Source: Pseudomonas taetrolens
Lineage (GTDB): Bacteria; Pseudomonadota; Gammaproteobacteria; Pseudomonadales; Pseudomonadaceae
Length of the DNA stretch: 64,000 bases
Direction: 5' to 3'
Assembly: GCF_900475285.1 (NCBI RefSeq)
Contig: NZ_LS483370.1
Coordinates: forward strand, 1,626,001-1,690,000
Position 1 is the first letter of the stretch. Each line of letters begins with the position of its first letter. The notes beneath the pieces were generated by a model. The model searched no databases and was not told the origin of the DNA. It saw nothing but the letters and a program-made list of their open reading frames with translations. The position numbers and the translations under genes were made by a program. Shown piece after piece: positions 9,343-18,982 of this stretch.

Positions 9343-10236
9343 ATGGCTACTATCAACCGTAAAGGCATTATCCTCGCCGGCGGTTCAGGTACGCGTCTGT
9401 ACCCGCTCACCATGGGTGTGTCCAAGCAGATGTTGCCAATTTACGACAAGCCAATGATCTTCTACCCGCTCTCGGTACTGATGCTGGCGGGAATGCGTCA
9501 AATTCTGATCATTTCAACGCCTGATGATTTGCCCTGCTTTAAAAAGTTGCTGGGCGATGGTAGTCAGTACGGCATTGAGCTTAGCTATGCTGAACAGCCG
9601 AGTCCCGATGGGTTGGCCCAGGCATTTATTATCGGGGAGGCGTTCATTGGCACCGATCCTGTCTGCCTGATCCTGGGTGACAATATTTTCTACGGTCATC
9701 ATTTTTCGGACAATCTCCGGGCCGCCATGTCTCAAACCGAAGGTGCGACAGTATTCGGTTACCACGTCTCTGAACCAGAGCGTTTTGGGGTGGTGGAGTT
9801 CGACAGTTCAGGTCGTGTGTTAAGTATTGAAGAAAAGCCTGTGGCACCAAAATCGAATTTTGCCATTGTCGGTTTATATTTCTACGATAACAAAGTGGTC
9901 GACATCGCCAAGCGTATAAAACCCTCTTTGCGTGGCGAACTTGAAATCACAGACCTGAACTGTATCTACCTTCAGCGCGAGCAGTTGACCGTTGAAGTAC
10001 TTGGGCGTGGGTTTGCCTGGCTGGACACAGGCACACACGAGTCATTACTGGAAGCGAGTTCTTTTGTGCGCACCATTGAGCAGCGTCAAGGCTTGAAAGT
10101 CGCCTGCCTCGAGGAAATAGCCTTCAATAACGGCTGGATCACACCCGGGCAACTGGCCGAACAGGCTGAAAAGCTGAAGCAGACAGGGTATGGATGCTAC
10201 TTGTCCCGGCTATTGTCTGAGCGTGCCGGCTTGTGA
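9343..10236 (+). CDS. rmlA: Glucose-1-phosphate thymidylyltransferase
   Basis: RmlA joins dTTP and glucose-1-phosphate to make dTDP-glucose, the first step to dTDP-L-rhamnose. The 297-residue protein has the nucleotidyltransferase motif [11 protein letters not shown] at residues 12-22, followed by the lysine-containing [12 protein letters not shown]. The motifs LGDNIFYG and [10 protein letters not shown] are also present. Length is normal (~290-300). It is the first gene after the ops element and overlaps rmlC by four bases. The partner genes rmlB and rmlD are not in this window. Confidence 0.96.
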   Translation: MATINRKGIILAGGSGTRLYPLTMGVSKQMLPIYDKPMIFYPLSVLMLAGMRQILIISTPDDLPCFKKLLGDGSQYGIELSYAEQPSPDGLAQAFIIGEAFIGTDPVCLILGDNIFYGHHFSDNLRAAMSQTEGATVFGYHVSEPERFGVVEFDSSGRVLSIEEKPVAPKSNFAIVGLYFYDNKVVDIAKRIKPSLRGELEITDLNCIYLQREQLTVEVLGRGFAWLDTGTHESLLEASSFVRTIEQRQGLKVACLEEIAFNNGWITPGQLAEQAEKLKQTGYGCYLSRLLSERAGL

Positions 10237-10781
10237 AATTCTTAGCGACGAATCTTCCCGGTGTGGTTGTCATTGAGCCTCGTACTTTTGTCGATGAGCG
10301 GGGCTGGTTCATGGAGAGTTTCAACCAGCGCTGTTTTAGCAAGGGTTTGCAGGATTTGGGTATTCCGGCACCGGAATCGTTTGTTCAGGATAATCAATCC
10401 TGCTCAAAGAAAGGGGTGCTGCGCGGCTTGCATTATCAACGTGCGCCTCATGCACAGGGAAAGCTGGTAAGTGTCACTCGAGGCGCTGCATTTGATGTGG
10501 CTGTGGACCTTCGCTCGACCTCAGCCACGTATGGAAAATGGTTTGCACTTGAATTAAATGCCAGGAATAAAAAGATGCTGTGGATTCCTGAGGGGTTTGC
10601 CCATGGTTTTCTGGCCCTTGAGGATGAGACCTGTGTGAACTACAAGACCACCCGTTACTATAATAAAGAGGCTGAGTGCAGTGTGTTTTGGAAGGATCAG
10701 TTATTAGGGATTAAATGGCCAAGGCTGGAACGTTACCTGCTCAGTGATAAAGATAAAAATGCACCTTGCTTATCAAGTTAG
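10233..10781 (+). CDS. rmlC: dTDP-4-dehydrorhamnose 3,5-epimerase
   Basis: RmlC is a cupin-fold epimerase acting on dTDP-4-keto-6-deoxyglucose. The 182 residues include the catalytic-site motif GVLRGLHYQ, with the catalytic His, and [14 protein letters not shown]. It starts at GTG 10233, overlapping the rmlA stop (GTGA), which indicates translational coupling. The size is typical (about 180-185). The genome must supply rmlB and rmlD from elsewhere for rhamnose to be completed. Confidence 0.96.
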   Translation: MKFLATNLPGVVVIEPRTFVDERGWFMESFNQRCFSKGLQDLGIPAPESFVQDNQSCSKKGVLRGLHYQRAPHAQGKLVSVTRGAAFDVAVDLRSTSATYGKWFALELNARNKKMLWIPEGFAHGFLALEDETCVNYKTTRYYNKEAECSVFWKDQLLGIKWPRLERYLLSDKDKNAPCLSS

Positions 10782-10881
10782 AGCGAACATTGTATATGCA
10801 TTCAAGCGTTGTTCTGCCATTGTGCGGCCACCTTTTGATGCCGGATAGTTATGATGAGGCTAGTGGCTCGGGAGGGCGGGT

Positions 10882-12117
10882 TTGAAAGGTAATACAACTT
10901 CGTACTGCATTGTGTTGTGTGCATGTGTCCTTGTCGCGCTCGGTGATATACGCTCGCTGATAAGTCCTGCGGGATATTGGGCTGCTTGGTGCCTGGTAGG
11001 GCTTTTCGGGTATGCCTCCAAGGGGTGCGTATTCAGTTTTAGAGTCAGTGCTGAATTGTTTACCTATTTGGCAGGCTTCTTCATGGTGGTCATGTCATTT
11101 GTACTCAGTGCGATCATGAATAGCGATGTAGCGACGCTGTATCAGGGTGTGAAAATATGCTGTGTGGCCGCTATTTTTGTATGTATTTATATTCATGCCC
11201 AGCACCTGGAAGGAAGGCAGTTTTATGCTATCAGTGTGACCGTTCTGTGTGTGGGACTGCTGTTCTTTCTCATGTCAAAGTACGCAGTTCCAGCCTTTTA
11301 TGTCGTACTGGGTGATGGAAGGCAGGGTAGCCTTTTTGCCTTTCCGGGTGTCCTGTGGAAAACCTGCGCCTTTTTTATCGGGTTTGTGATCGTAGGGATG
11401 CTGTTTGATGGGCGGGCTAAAAAAATAGCGGTCACCGCTTTTATAATAGGGTTTTATTTATTGATCGCAGACTCAAGTCGAACAGGCTTTATTATTTTTG
11501 CACTGGTCGTCTTACTGATGGGGTTGTTAGGACTCTACACCCGCCCCAAAACGGTTGTGGGTGCGTTTATCGGATGTGTCTGTGCCGGAATATTAGGCTT
11601 GCTGCTGTACAGTGGCGGTTTCACATCCATGAATCCTGATGATGCACCGCTGGTTCTGGATCGACTGGCTGCCGGAGATCCGGTGCGAATGCAAATGCTG
11701 GTTGATGGCGTTGCACATTCGTTGGAGTGCCTGCCGCTGGGATGTGGATTCGGTACAACAGTATCGGATGTGGAGGGGGGCGTGATGGTTGTCCATAACG
11801 CCTACCTGTCCTCAGTGGGCGATTTGGGTTTGGGGGGCTTGATGGGTTTGGCCATTCTGATGTTCTCCCCCGTGCTCTTCTTTTTTACCCGGCTGTATAA
11901 GTACAGCGCGCTCAAGTACAAACCAGCGCGAGACCTCGCCTATGCAGTGGCTGCATTTGGAGGGGTGGCGGGGTACATCCTGTTACTCATGCTTCATCCC
12001 TTCAGCACAGAGCTTTCGGAATGGGGTATCTGGATTGTCATGGTTTCTGCACTGTCGGTGATGTCGCAACGCATGACGAACGACGATCCGGAATTAAAGT
12101 ATCAGTTGGGTGCGTAA
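10882..12117 (+). CDS. wzy: O-antigen polymerase (Wzy / O-antigen ligase family)
   Basis: A 411-residue polytopic membrane protein with about 10-12 hydrophobic helices. A periplasmic loop contains VVHNAYLSSVGDLGLGG (about residues 302-318), the His-Asn motif typical of the Wzy_C/O-antigen ligase family, and an earlier loop has DSSRTGF. Wzy polymerises undecaprenyl-linked repeat units at the periplasmic face. Because it sits with wzx and wzz, polymerase is a better call than WaaL ligase, but the family cannot separate the two by sequence alone. The start is TTG 10882, preceded by GGGAGGGCGGG. Base composition is more AT-rich than in the flanking genes. Confidence 0.78.
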   Translation: MKGNTTSYCIVLCACVLVALGDIRSLISPAGYWAAWCLVGLFGYASKGCVFSFRVSAELFTYLAGFFMVVMSFVLSAIMNSDVATLYQGVKICCVAAIFVCIYIHAQHLEGRQFYAISVTVLCVGLLFFLMSKYAVPAFYVVLGDGRQGSLFAFPGVLWKTCAFFIGFVIVGMLFDGRAKKIAVTAFIIGFYLLIADSSRTGFIIFALVVLLMGLLGLYTRPKTVVGAFIGCVCAGILGLLLYSGGFTSMNPDDAPLVLDRLAAGDPVRMQMLVDGVAHSLECLPLGCGFGTTVSDVEGGVMVVHNAYLSSVGDLGLGGLMGLAILMFSPVLFFFTRLYKYSALKYKPARDLAYAVAAFGGVAGYILLLMLHPFSTELSEWGIWIVMVSALSVMSQRMTNDDPELKYQLGA

Positions 12118-12118
12118 T

Positions 12119-13351
12119 ATGATTTTGCAGTTCAAAAATGTGAGCTTGCTGTTCATTGCTCAGTTGGTCAGCTACTTGATTCCCATACTGGAAATTCCAA
12201 TATTGGCAAAAGCGCTGGGGGTTGAAAAGTATGGACAGATCTTACTGATTCAAACCACGGCGCTTTTGTGTTCGCTGGTGGTGGAATATGGTTTTTCGTT
12301 GAGTGGTGCGAGGCAGGTGGCATTGTGTGACAACGACAAGCCTCGACTCGCCCGTATTTACAGTGGTGTGATTTCTGCAAAGTTACTGCTGTCACTGACA
12401 ATGGGCGCCGTTGCAGGTGTCGTGCTGGCACTTTTTCAGACCGGGCTCGATGCTCAGGCGATTGTCTGGGGCTACCTGTACTTTTTTGCGTTTGGTTTTA
12501 GTAATGTCTGGCTGTTTCAGGGGCTGGAAAGAATTTCATTTATCATCATATTTGAAGTGTGCTTGAGATTTGTCTGCCTCTTGGGGTTGTATCTGTTCAT
12601 CTCTGGGCCTGCGGATGCAAACAGCGCACTCATGATCATGTCCAGCTTTGCATTGGTAAATACACTGGTCGGTTTCTACCTCGCCTATACAGTGGTGGGA
12701 GGGTTTGCGCTCAATGTCAGGGCCGGGGTCGAGCAGGTCAAAAGCGGGTTCCACAGTTTTATTTATAAAAGCTCGAACAACATTATGCTCAGTGCCGGGC
12801 CTGCCTTGGTAGGTGTTATGTGCGGGCAGGCCGCAGTGGCAAAATTTGCGCCGGCCGAGAAAATCATAAAGGCGTCTGTCGGGTTGGTGAGCCCCGTTTT
12901 GATTGGGTTATATCCCTACCTGAGTCGGAAGTTACTGCAGTCCACGTCGATGAACCTTAAGCTTTCCAGTGTGATCGTGGCGGTAATATTTGTACTGGGT
13001 GTTATTGGGGCCGGTATTATCTACGCGTTAGGGGAATTTCTGATCCAGATGATGCTGGGGCCAGGGTTCGAGCAGGCGATCGGCATACTGCATTTATTTG
13101 TCTTGATCATTCCATTTCGAATGATGAATCAGGCGCTGGGTCTGACCGTGTTCATGCCCTTGGGTAAAGATAAAGTCCTCAGCGGGATGTTAATGCTGTT
13201 TTCAATGTTCTCCCTGTTGCTGGCAGCGCTCTTGTCTTACTGGTTTGCACTGGAGGGTATTGTGTACGGCTTTGTGATATCGGAAGTGCTGTTCTCTGTG
13301 TCGTTGATCATGTTGGCGATAAAAATAAAACAAGCGGGTGTGCGTGTATGA
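12119..13351 (+). CDS. wzx: O-antigen flippase Wzx (oligosaccharide flippase family)
   Basis: A 410-residue integral membrane protein of the MOP/polysaccharide transporter type, with about 12 predicted helices and the family N-terminus (LLFIAQLVSYLIPILEIPIL, then AKALGVEKYG). Wzx moves undecaprenyl-pyrophosphate-linked repeat units to the periplasmic face. I chose ATG 12119 over an in-frame GTG at 12110 because the latter would overlap the wzy stop (12115-12117). The end overlaps the next gene by four bases (ATGA). Low GC, as is usual for wzx. Confidence 0.85.
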   Translation: MILQFKNVSLLFIAQLVSYLIPILEIPILAKALGVEKYGQILLIQTTALLCSLVVEYGFSLSGARQVALCDNDKPRLARIYSGVISAKLLLSLTMGAVAGVVLALFQTGLDAQAIVWGYLYFFAFGFSNVWLFQGLERISFIIIFEVCLRFVCLLGLYLFISGPADANSALMIMSSFALVNTLVGFYLAYTVVGGFALNVRAGVEQVKSGFHSFIYKSSNNIMLSAGPALVGVMCGQAAVAKFAPAEKIIKASVGLVSPVLIGLYPYLSRKLLQSTSMNLKLSSVIVAVIFVLGVIGAGIIYALGEFLIQMMLGPGFEQAIGILHLFVLIIPFRMMNQALGLTVFMPLGKDKVLSGMLMLFSMFSLLLAALLSYWFALEGIVYGFVISEVLFSVSLIMLAIKIKQAGVRV

Positions 13352-14139
13352 TCACTGTCCTGACGGCGACTTATAATCGTGCTTATACCTTGGCCAGGTT
13401 ATATGAAAGTTTAGAGCGTCAAACCAATAAGCAGTTCGAGTGGGTCGTGGTGGACGACGGCAGCACCGACAACAGCAAAGCCCTTTTGGATGGTTTTCAA
13501 CAGACCGCCACCTTCCCGATGAGGGTGGTGGAGCAGCGGAACTCGGGCAAGCATGTAGCCATCAATACCGGTGTTGCTCTGGCCGGGCGCGAGTGGATTT
13601 TTTTGGTCGACAGCGATGATGCGCTGCCACCTGACGCCATCGAGATGTTCTTGAGTGATGTGAAAGACAGCACAAGAGAAAACAGCGTCGGCTATTGCTA
13701 TCGGAAGGCTGATCTGGCGGGAAATATGGTAGGGAATGTGATCACTGCGCCGCGCCTTGCGGAGCCTGTGAGCCCGACTGAAGCGGCCGCCTTATACCAG
13801 GGGGACCTTGCCTATATATTCAGGCGCGAGGCAATGCTCAAACATCCTTTTCCGACCTTTGAAGGCGAGAAGTTTGTACCGGAACTATTAATCTGGAACA
13901 GACTTTCGGACGAAGGTAGCATCCAGTATTTTGATCATAAGATCATTTATTTGTGTGAGTATCTGGAAGACGGATATTCCGCTAATTTTGCTCAGAATCT
14001 ACGGCGTAACCCGCGTGGTTTTGGCGTGTATTATAAACACCAGATAGGGCGTGAAAAAAGTTTGACCAGGAAGGTCAAGTGCCTCGTTCGATATGTTCAA
14101 TGTCGAGTGTTTGGCGTGTTGAAGGGAAGAAAGAGCTGA
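13348..14139 (+). CDS. Family 2 glycosyltransferase (GT-A fold)
   Basis: A 263-residue inverting-type GT2 enzyme. The nucleotide-binding motif VVVDDGSTDNSKALL lies at residues 34-48 and the metal-binding DxD motif is in FLVDSDDALPPDAIE (about 90-104). It probably adds one sugar to the undecaprenyl-linked O-unit on the cytoplasmic side. The start ATG overlaps the wzx stop (ATGA). Acceptor and donor cannot be told from the sequence; a rhamnosyl donor is possible given rmlA and rmlC. Confidence 0.85.
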   Translation: MITVLTATYNRAYTLARLYESLERQTNKQFEWVVVDDGSTDNSKALLDGFQQTATFPMRVVEQRNSGKHVAINTGVALAGREWIFLVDSDDALPPDAIEMFLSDVKDSTRENSVGYCYRKADLAGNMVGNVITAPRLAEPVSPTEAAALYQGDLAYIFRREAMLKHPFPTFEGEKFVPELLIWNRLSDEGSIQYFDHKIIYLCEYLEDGYSANFAQNLRRNPRGFGVYYKHQIGREKSLTRKVKCLVRYVQCRVFGVLKGRKS

Positions 14140-14140
14140 C

Positions 14141-15229
14141 ATGAAAATACTCTATATCATCACCGGACTCGGTGTCGGTGGCGCCGAAAGACAGGTACTC
14201 GACCTGGCTGATCAATTTGCCGGGCAGGGGCACACTGTCAAAATTTGTTATCTGGTTGAGCCTGTACTGTTACGACCTAAACATGACAGCGTTGAATTAC
14301 TGGGTGTGGGACTTGAAAAGTCGGCTGCGGGGTTTGTGAAAGGGATCGTCAGGCTGCGAGCCATTATTAAAGCGTTTGCGCCTGATGTCGTTCACGCACA
14401 CATGGTGCATGCCAATTTATTTTCGCGCATGGTACGGCTTATTTGTCCGATCACTAAATTGATCAACACGGCACATAATACTAACGAGGGTGGCCAGGCT
14501 CGAATGCTGGCTTATCGATTGACGCATCGGCTGGCAGATGTGACGACCAACGTCACACAGGAAGCCGTCAGGGTATTTGAGCAGAAAAAAGCCTGTCCGA
14601 TAGGGACAATGCGCGCTATATCGAACGGGATTGATACCGAGGTATACAAGCCTGATTCGCAGGCTCGTTTCGTGATCAGGGAGGAGAACGGCGTCTCTGA
14701 AGATGACCGCGTGATCCTGGCAGTCGGTCGCCTGATGCCCGCCAAAGATTATGAAAACCTTGTGCATGCCTTTAATGATGTGGCAAGGGAGTCTGACAAT
14801 GTCAGGTTATGGATCATTGGTGACGGAATCGAAAAGCAAAAAATTCTTGATCTTGTAGACAGATTGAAACTCGCCGACAAAATCAGTTTTCTCGGCGTGA
14901 GATCGGACGTTGCGAAGATTTATAACGCCGCGGATATATACGTCCTGTCTTCTGCCTGGGAAGGCTTTGGCCTGGTAGTGGCCGAAGCGATGGCCACGGA
15001 GAAGGTCGTGGTGGCCACAGACTGCGGCGGAGTGAAGGAGGTTGTCGGTGACTGTGGTTATTTGGTGCCGATCAAAGATCCTGTCGCTTTGGGGGCCGCC
15101 ATGAAAAACGCATTGCTGCTTTCACCGGATGAAAAGATTAAATTGGGCGCGGCGGCGAGAGCTCGAATTATTCAAAACTACTCCCTCACAGAAATCGTCA
15201 ACGTATGGCACGAAATTTATACATCCTGA
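14141..15229 (+). CDS. Family 4 glycosyltransferase (GT-B fold)
   Basis: A 362-residue retaining-type GT4 enzyme. The glycine-rich acceptor loop GLGVGGAERQVLDLA is at residues 8-22 and the donor-site EX7E motif is present in EGFGLVVAEAMATEK. The C-terminal domain also has ILAVGRLMPAKDYENL, the usual start of the GT-B donor domain. It follows the GT2 gene by one base. It should add one residue to the O-unit; the sugar is not known. Confidence 0.87.
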   Translation: MKILYIITGLGVGGAERQVLDLADQFAGQGHTVKICYLVEPVLLRPKHDSVELLGVGLEKSAAGFVKGIVRLRAIIKAFAPDVVHAHMVHANLFSRMVRLICPITKLINTAHNTNEGGQARMLAYRLTHRLADVTTNVTQEAVRVFEQKKACPIGTMRAISNGIDTEVYKPDSQARFVIREENGVSEDDRVILAVGRLMPAKDYENLVHAFNDVARESDNVRLWIIGDGIEKQKILDLVDRLKLADKISFLGVRSDVAKIYNAADIYVLSSAWEGFGLVVAEAMATEKVVVATDCGGVKEVVGDCGYLVPIKDPVALGAAMKNALLLSPDEKIKLGAAARARIIQNYSLTEIVNVWHEIYTS

Positions 15230-15266
15230 CGGAAAACCAATGGTTTACGGGGTGCTTCTGGATTGA

Positions 15267-16421
15267 ATGATGAAAGATAAAACGTTGCTTATAGTGACCA
15301 CCGTGCCTGAGACGTTGATGACCATCCTGGCCACTCAACCCGGTTTTTTGAACCAGTCATTTAAAGTGCACTTGGCCAGTTCCGGCGCAGGCGAGATGCA
15401 AAAACTGTCTGCCCGCGAAGGTGTCCCGGTTCATGAAGTAACGATGCAGCGTGGAATGAGTCCGTTTCGTGATTTGGTTTCAATTTTCGCCATGTGTCGT
15501 CTGCTGCGCAAACTCAAGCCTGACGTTGTACATTCCTATACGCCCAAGGCCGGCATGGTTGCGATGGTTGCCGGTTTTCTTTGCAGGGTGCCTGTTCGGG
15601 TCCATACATTTACCGGTCTTATTTTTCCAACGCAAACGGGTGTTAAACAAAAGCTCCTTATTAATATTGACCGTTTAATATGCTTTTGTGCCACCCGGAT
15701 TGTTCCGGAGGGCCGGGGGGTTAAAAAAGACCTGGTCGAGTACAGTATTACCCGCAAACCACTGGATGTTATCGGCCATGGGAATATTGCCGGTGTGGAC
15801 TTGGATTATTTTCGACCTGGCATTGATGAGGTGGATGACAAATCCCGAGCGTTGGTGGCGGCGCTGAACATAGCGAGTACAGATTTTGTTTTTTGTTATG
15901 TCGGACGATTGAATAGAGATAAAGGCCTGAAGGAATTGGGGCTTGCATTTAAAGCGCTGCCTGATACAGCCCGCTTGATACTGGTTGGAGGCCTGGATTC
16001 AGCGGCTCCTGTGGATGATGCCACTCTCCAGTTGTTCAGGGACCATGACAGGATCCATGTGCTCGGTTTCCAGGCGGATATTCGTGTAGCACTGGCAACC
16101 TCGAATGTTCTTGTTCTGCCAAGTTACAGGGAAGGTTTTCCGAATGTGGTTTTACAAGCCGGTGCGCTGGGCAAGCCGGCTGTCGTGACCAATATCAGTG
16201 GGAGTAACGAGATCATTGAGCCGGGATTGAACGGCTGGGTCGTTCCTTCCAAAGATGCCTATGCGCTTCAAGTGGCAATGGCGCAAGCAATGGTTACGCC
16301 TAAGGTAGAACTCGAGGCGTTGGGAAAATTTGCCCGCTCGCGAATTGCTGAGCGTTTTGATCAAGCCGCTCACCGTGTTCGAATGAAAGATTTTTATTTA
16401 CAGGAGCTGGGTCTTGATTAA
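15267..16421 (+). CDS. Family 4 glycosyltransferase (GT-B fold), EX7Q variant
   Basis: A 384-residue GT-B enzyme related to the PglA/CapM-like group: VVHSYTPKAGMVAMVAGF in the N-terminal domain, FCYVGRLNRDKGLKEL at the start of the donor domain, and EGFPNVVLQAGALGKPAVV in place of the usual EX7E, with Gln where the second Glu normally stands. A family of this kind often adds the second sugar to a bacillosamine- or FucNAc-primed lipid. It sits immediately before the PglC-type transferase, with an 8-base overlap, which fits a job early in unit assembly. Confidence 0.83.
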   Translation: MMKDKTLLIVTTVPETLMTILATQPGFLNQSFKVHLASSGAGEMQKLSAREGVPVHEVTMQRGMSPFRDLVSIFAMCRLLRKLKPDVVHSYTPKAGMVAMVAGFLCRVPVRVHTFTGLIFPTQTGVKQKLLINIDRLICFCATRIVPEGRGVKKDLVEYSITRKPLDVIGHGNIAGVDLDYFRPGIDEVDDKSRALVAALNIASTDFVFCYVGRLNRDKGLKELGLAFKALPDTARLILVGGLDSAAPVDDATLQLFRDHDRIHVLGFQADIRVALATSNVLVLPSYREGFPNVVLQAGALGKPAVVTNISGSNEIIEPGLNGWVVPSKDAYALQVAMAQAMVTPKVELEALGKFARSRIAERFDQAAHRVRMKDFYLQELGLD

Positions 16422-17631
16422 ACGTTTATTTGATGTGACGGCTTCTTTTTTCGGCTTGTTACTGCTGTCTCCGATCATTGCATTATTGGCGTGGGCCGTT
16501 CGCCGGAAATTAGGCAGTCCTGTTCTTTTCAGGCAAGTCCGACCCGGGCTGAAGGGCGTTCCCTTCGAAATGCTGAAATTCAGAACCATGAGAGATGCTG
16601 TTGACAGTCAGGGTAATCCACTGCCTGACGCGGAGCGTTTAACATCATTTGGTTCTTTTTTACGTTCAAGCAGCCTGGATGAGTTGCCAGGCCTTTGGAA
16701 TGTTTTAAAGGGTGATATGAGTCTGGTCGGCCCTCGACCGCTGCTTGTCGAGTACCTGCCACTTTACAGCGCTGAACAAGCACGACGTCATGACGTGAAG
16801 CCAGGCATTACTGGCTGGGCACAAGTCAACGGACGAAACGCAATTAGTTGGGAGCAAAAATTTCAGTACGATAATTGGTATGTCGATAACCAATCGTTCT
16901 GGCTGGATTTGAAAATTATTGCCCTCACGCTCAAAAAGGTATTTATACGTGAAGGCATAAATGCTGCTGGTGAAGCGACTATGACAAAGTTTACAGGGGG
17001 CGCCAAGACCCGAAAACTCGCCATTCTGGGAGCTGGAGGGCATTCCAGAGTGGTCGCTGACACTGCTGAGTGTTGCGGCTGGAGTGAAATTGAGTTTTTC
17101 GATGATGATTGGCCTTCCACACAGCAGGTCGGCATTTGGAATGTGACCGGTAATACGGCTGATTTGTTGGGACGTCTGAATGAGTTTGGTGGCGTGATTG
17201 TGGCCATTGGAAATAACGAAATTCGTTCTGCAAAAATGGGTACTTTGAATGACGCAGGTGCTCCGTTGATTTCACTGATTCATCCGGCAGCAACAATCAG
17301 TCGCTACGCTAGTCTTGGCGAAGGCGTCGTGGCTTTTGGCGGAGTGGTTGTCAATACAGGTGCGACCGTCAGCGCTGGTACTATTCTCAACACCGGCTGC
17401 AGTGTTGATCATGACTGCTATCTGGGTGAGTGCGTACACCTCAGTCCGGGGGCCAGGCTGGCAGGCTCAGTGCGTGTCGGCCATCTCAGCTGGATCGGAA
17501 TCGGGGCGAGTGTCAGGCAGTCGATCAACATAGGCTCTAAAGTCGTAGTCGGGGCGGGGGCGGCAGTGGTAAGTGACATTGCTGATGAGTTGACGGTTGC
17601 GGGTGTCCCGGCCAAGGTTTTGGCAGACTAA
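16414..17631 (+). CDS. Fused initiating phosphoglycosyltransferase (PglC-type) and sugar N-acetyltransferase (PglD-type)
   Basis: Two enzymes in one 405-residue chain. Residues 1-185 are a small monotopic phosphoglycosyltransferase: one re-entrant hydrophobic helix at about 9-29, FEMLKFRTMRD, the catalytic Asp-Glu dyad (D89-E90 in SSLDELPGLWNVL), and DMSLVGPRPLL. Residues about 199-405 are a PglD/NeuD-type acetyltransferase: a Rossmann-like start LAILGAGGHSRVVADTAE, then a left-handed beta-helix of hexapeptide repeats with the probable catalytic His333 in SVDHDCYLGE. In the Pgl pathway PglD acetylates the 4-amino group of UDP-4-amino-sugar and PglC moves the product to undecaprenyl phosphate. 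The start is TTG 16414 within the previous gene's end. Confidence 0.88.
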   Translation: MIKRLFDVTASFFGLLLLSPIIALLAWAVRRKLGSPVLFRQVRPGLKGVPFEMLKFRTMRDAVDSQGNPLPDAERLTSFGSFLRSSSLDELPGLWNVLKGDMSLVGPRPLLVEYLPLYSAEQARRHDVKPGITGWAQVNGRNAISWEQKFQYDNWYVDNQSFWLDLKIIALTLKKVFIREGINAAGEATMTKFTGGAKTRKLAILGAGGHSRVVADTAECCGWSEIEFFDDDWPSTQQVGIWNVTGNTADLLGRLNEFGGVIVAIGNNEIRSAKMGTLNDAGAPLISLIHPAATISRYASLGEGVVAFGGVVVNTGATVSAGTILNTGCSVDHDCYLGECVHLSPGARLAGSVRVGHLSWIGIGASVRQSINIGSKVVVGAGAAVVSDIADELTVAGVPAKVLAD

Positions 17632-17720
17632 CAGCAGTAATTGGCGTTAGATAACGTCAGAGATATTGTTGATGGGTACGGGTAAGTTTTTATTCTAATT
17701 TTAATCAAGGGTACTCGATC

Positions 17721-18899
17721 GTGCTTAACACCCCGTTTTCTCCGTGGCCATCTTTCACTGAAGAAGAGGCAGACGCTGTTCGCGACGTGATTTTATCCAA
17801 CAAGGTCAATTATTGGACAGGGCAGGAGGCACGCAGCTTTGAACGGGAGTTTGCCGCCTGGTCGGGTACGGAGCATGCGGTGGCCTTGGCCAACGGGACC
17901 GTAGCGCTGGACGTGGCGATTAAAGCGTTGGGCATAGGTGCGGGGGATGAGGTGATTGTGACCTCTCGAACGTTCCTGGCTTCGGTTTCGAGTATTGTCA
18001 ACGCGGGTGCGATTCCTGTATTTGCCGATGTGGATCTTGACTCGCAGAACTTCACCGCCGAAACCATCAGTGCGGTATTGACGCCTCGAACCAAAGCGCT
18101 GATCTGTGTGCACCTGGCTGGCTGGCCATGTGACATGGACCCAATCATGGCGTTGGCCGACACCCACGGGCTGAAAGTCATCGAAGATTGCGCCCAGGCA
18201 CATGGTGCTTATTACAAAGGCCGCCCGGTGGGTTCCATCGGTCATATCGGTGCGTGGTCATTCTGTCAGGACAAAATCATGACCACTGGGGGTGAAGGTG
18301 GAATGGTTACCACGAATGATCGTCAGCTCTGGGCTGATATGTGGGCTTATAAGGATCACGGTAAGAGCTGGGAGGCCGTTTATGAGCGCGAGCATGCCCC
18401 GGGTTTTCGCTGGCTGCATGAAAGCTTCGGCACGAATTGGAGGATGCTGGAAGTTCAAGCCGTCATTGGCCGCATTCAACTACGCCGGATGCAAGAGTGG
18501 CAGGCAACTCGCTTGAATAACGCCCAGCGTATCTGGAGTGCGGCATCGCAGTTACCCGCACTGCGTGTGCCTGTCATTCCGGCCAGCGATGTACATGCCG
18601 CTTATAAATGCTACGTCTTTGTTCGTCCTGAGTTGCTGAAAGCCGACTGGACCCGCGATCGCATTCTCAATGAAATGGTTTCACGTGGAGTGCCTGCCTT
18701 TTCAGGGTCATGCTCTGAAGTCTATCTTGAGAAGGCATTCGACAATACGGACTGGCGCCCTGCACAACGTCTCCAGCATGCCAAAGAGCTGGGCGAGACG
18801 AGTATGATGTTCTTGGTTCATCCTACGTTGACTGAGCAAGAGATGAATTTGACATGCAGCGTCTTGAGTCAAGTTGTTCAGGACGCAACATTGGCGTGA
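17721..18899 (+). CDS. PLP-dependent sugar aminotransferase (DegT/DnrJ/EryC1/StrS, PglE-like)
   Basis: A 392-residue nucleotide-sugar aminotransferase. The PLP lysine is K185 in GAWSFCQDKIMTTGGEGGM, and the cofactor phosphate/ring motifs LANGTVALDVAIKALG and VIEDCAQAHGA are present. It probably aminates C4 of UDP-4-keto-6-deoxy-GlcNAc made by the next gene's product. The flanking PglD-type acetyltransferase domain and PglF-type dehydratase make this the best substrate guess, though DegT enzymes vary widely. Start is GTG 17721, with AAGGG (17708-17712) about 8 bases upstream; an 89-base gap precedes it. Confidence 0.88.
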   Translation: MLNTPFSPWPSFTEEEADAVRDVILSNKVNYWTGQEARSFEREFAAWSGTEHAVALANGTVALDVAIKALGIGAGDEVIVTSRTFLASVSSIVNAGAIPVFADVDLDSQNFTAETISAVLTPRTKALICVHLAGWPCDMDPIMALADTHGLKVIEDCAQAHGAYYKGRPVGSIGHIGAWSFCQDKIMTTGGEGGMVTTNDRQLWADMWAYKDHGKSWEAVYEREHAPGFRWLHESFGTNWRMLEVQAVIGRIQLRRMQEWQATRLNNAQRIWSAASQLPALRVPVIPASDVHAAYKCYVFVRPELLKADWTRDRILNEMVSRGVPAFSGSCSEVYLEKAFDNTDWRPAQRLQHAKELGETSMMFLVHPTLTEQEMNLTCSVLSQVVQDATLA

Positions 18900-18982
18900 G
18901 GTGCCACCTTGCGATAATGAATTGGCCCTGAGGTGTGAGGGGTTGATGGTTTATAAGAGCGGTCTAGGTGTGATAAGGATTT

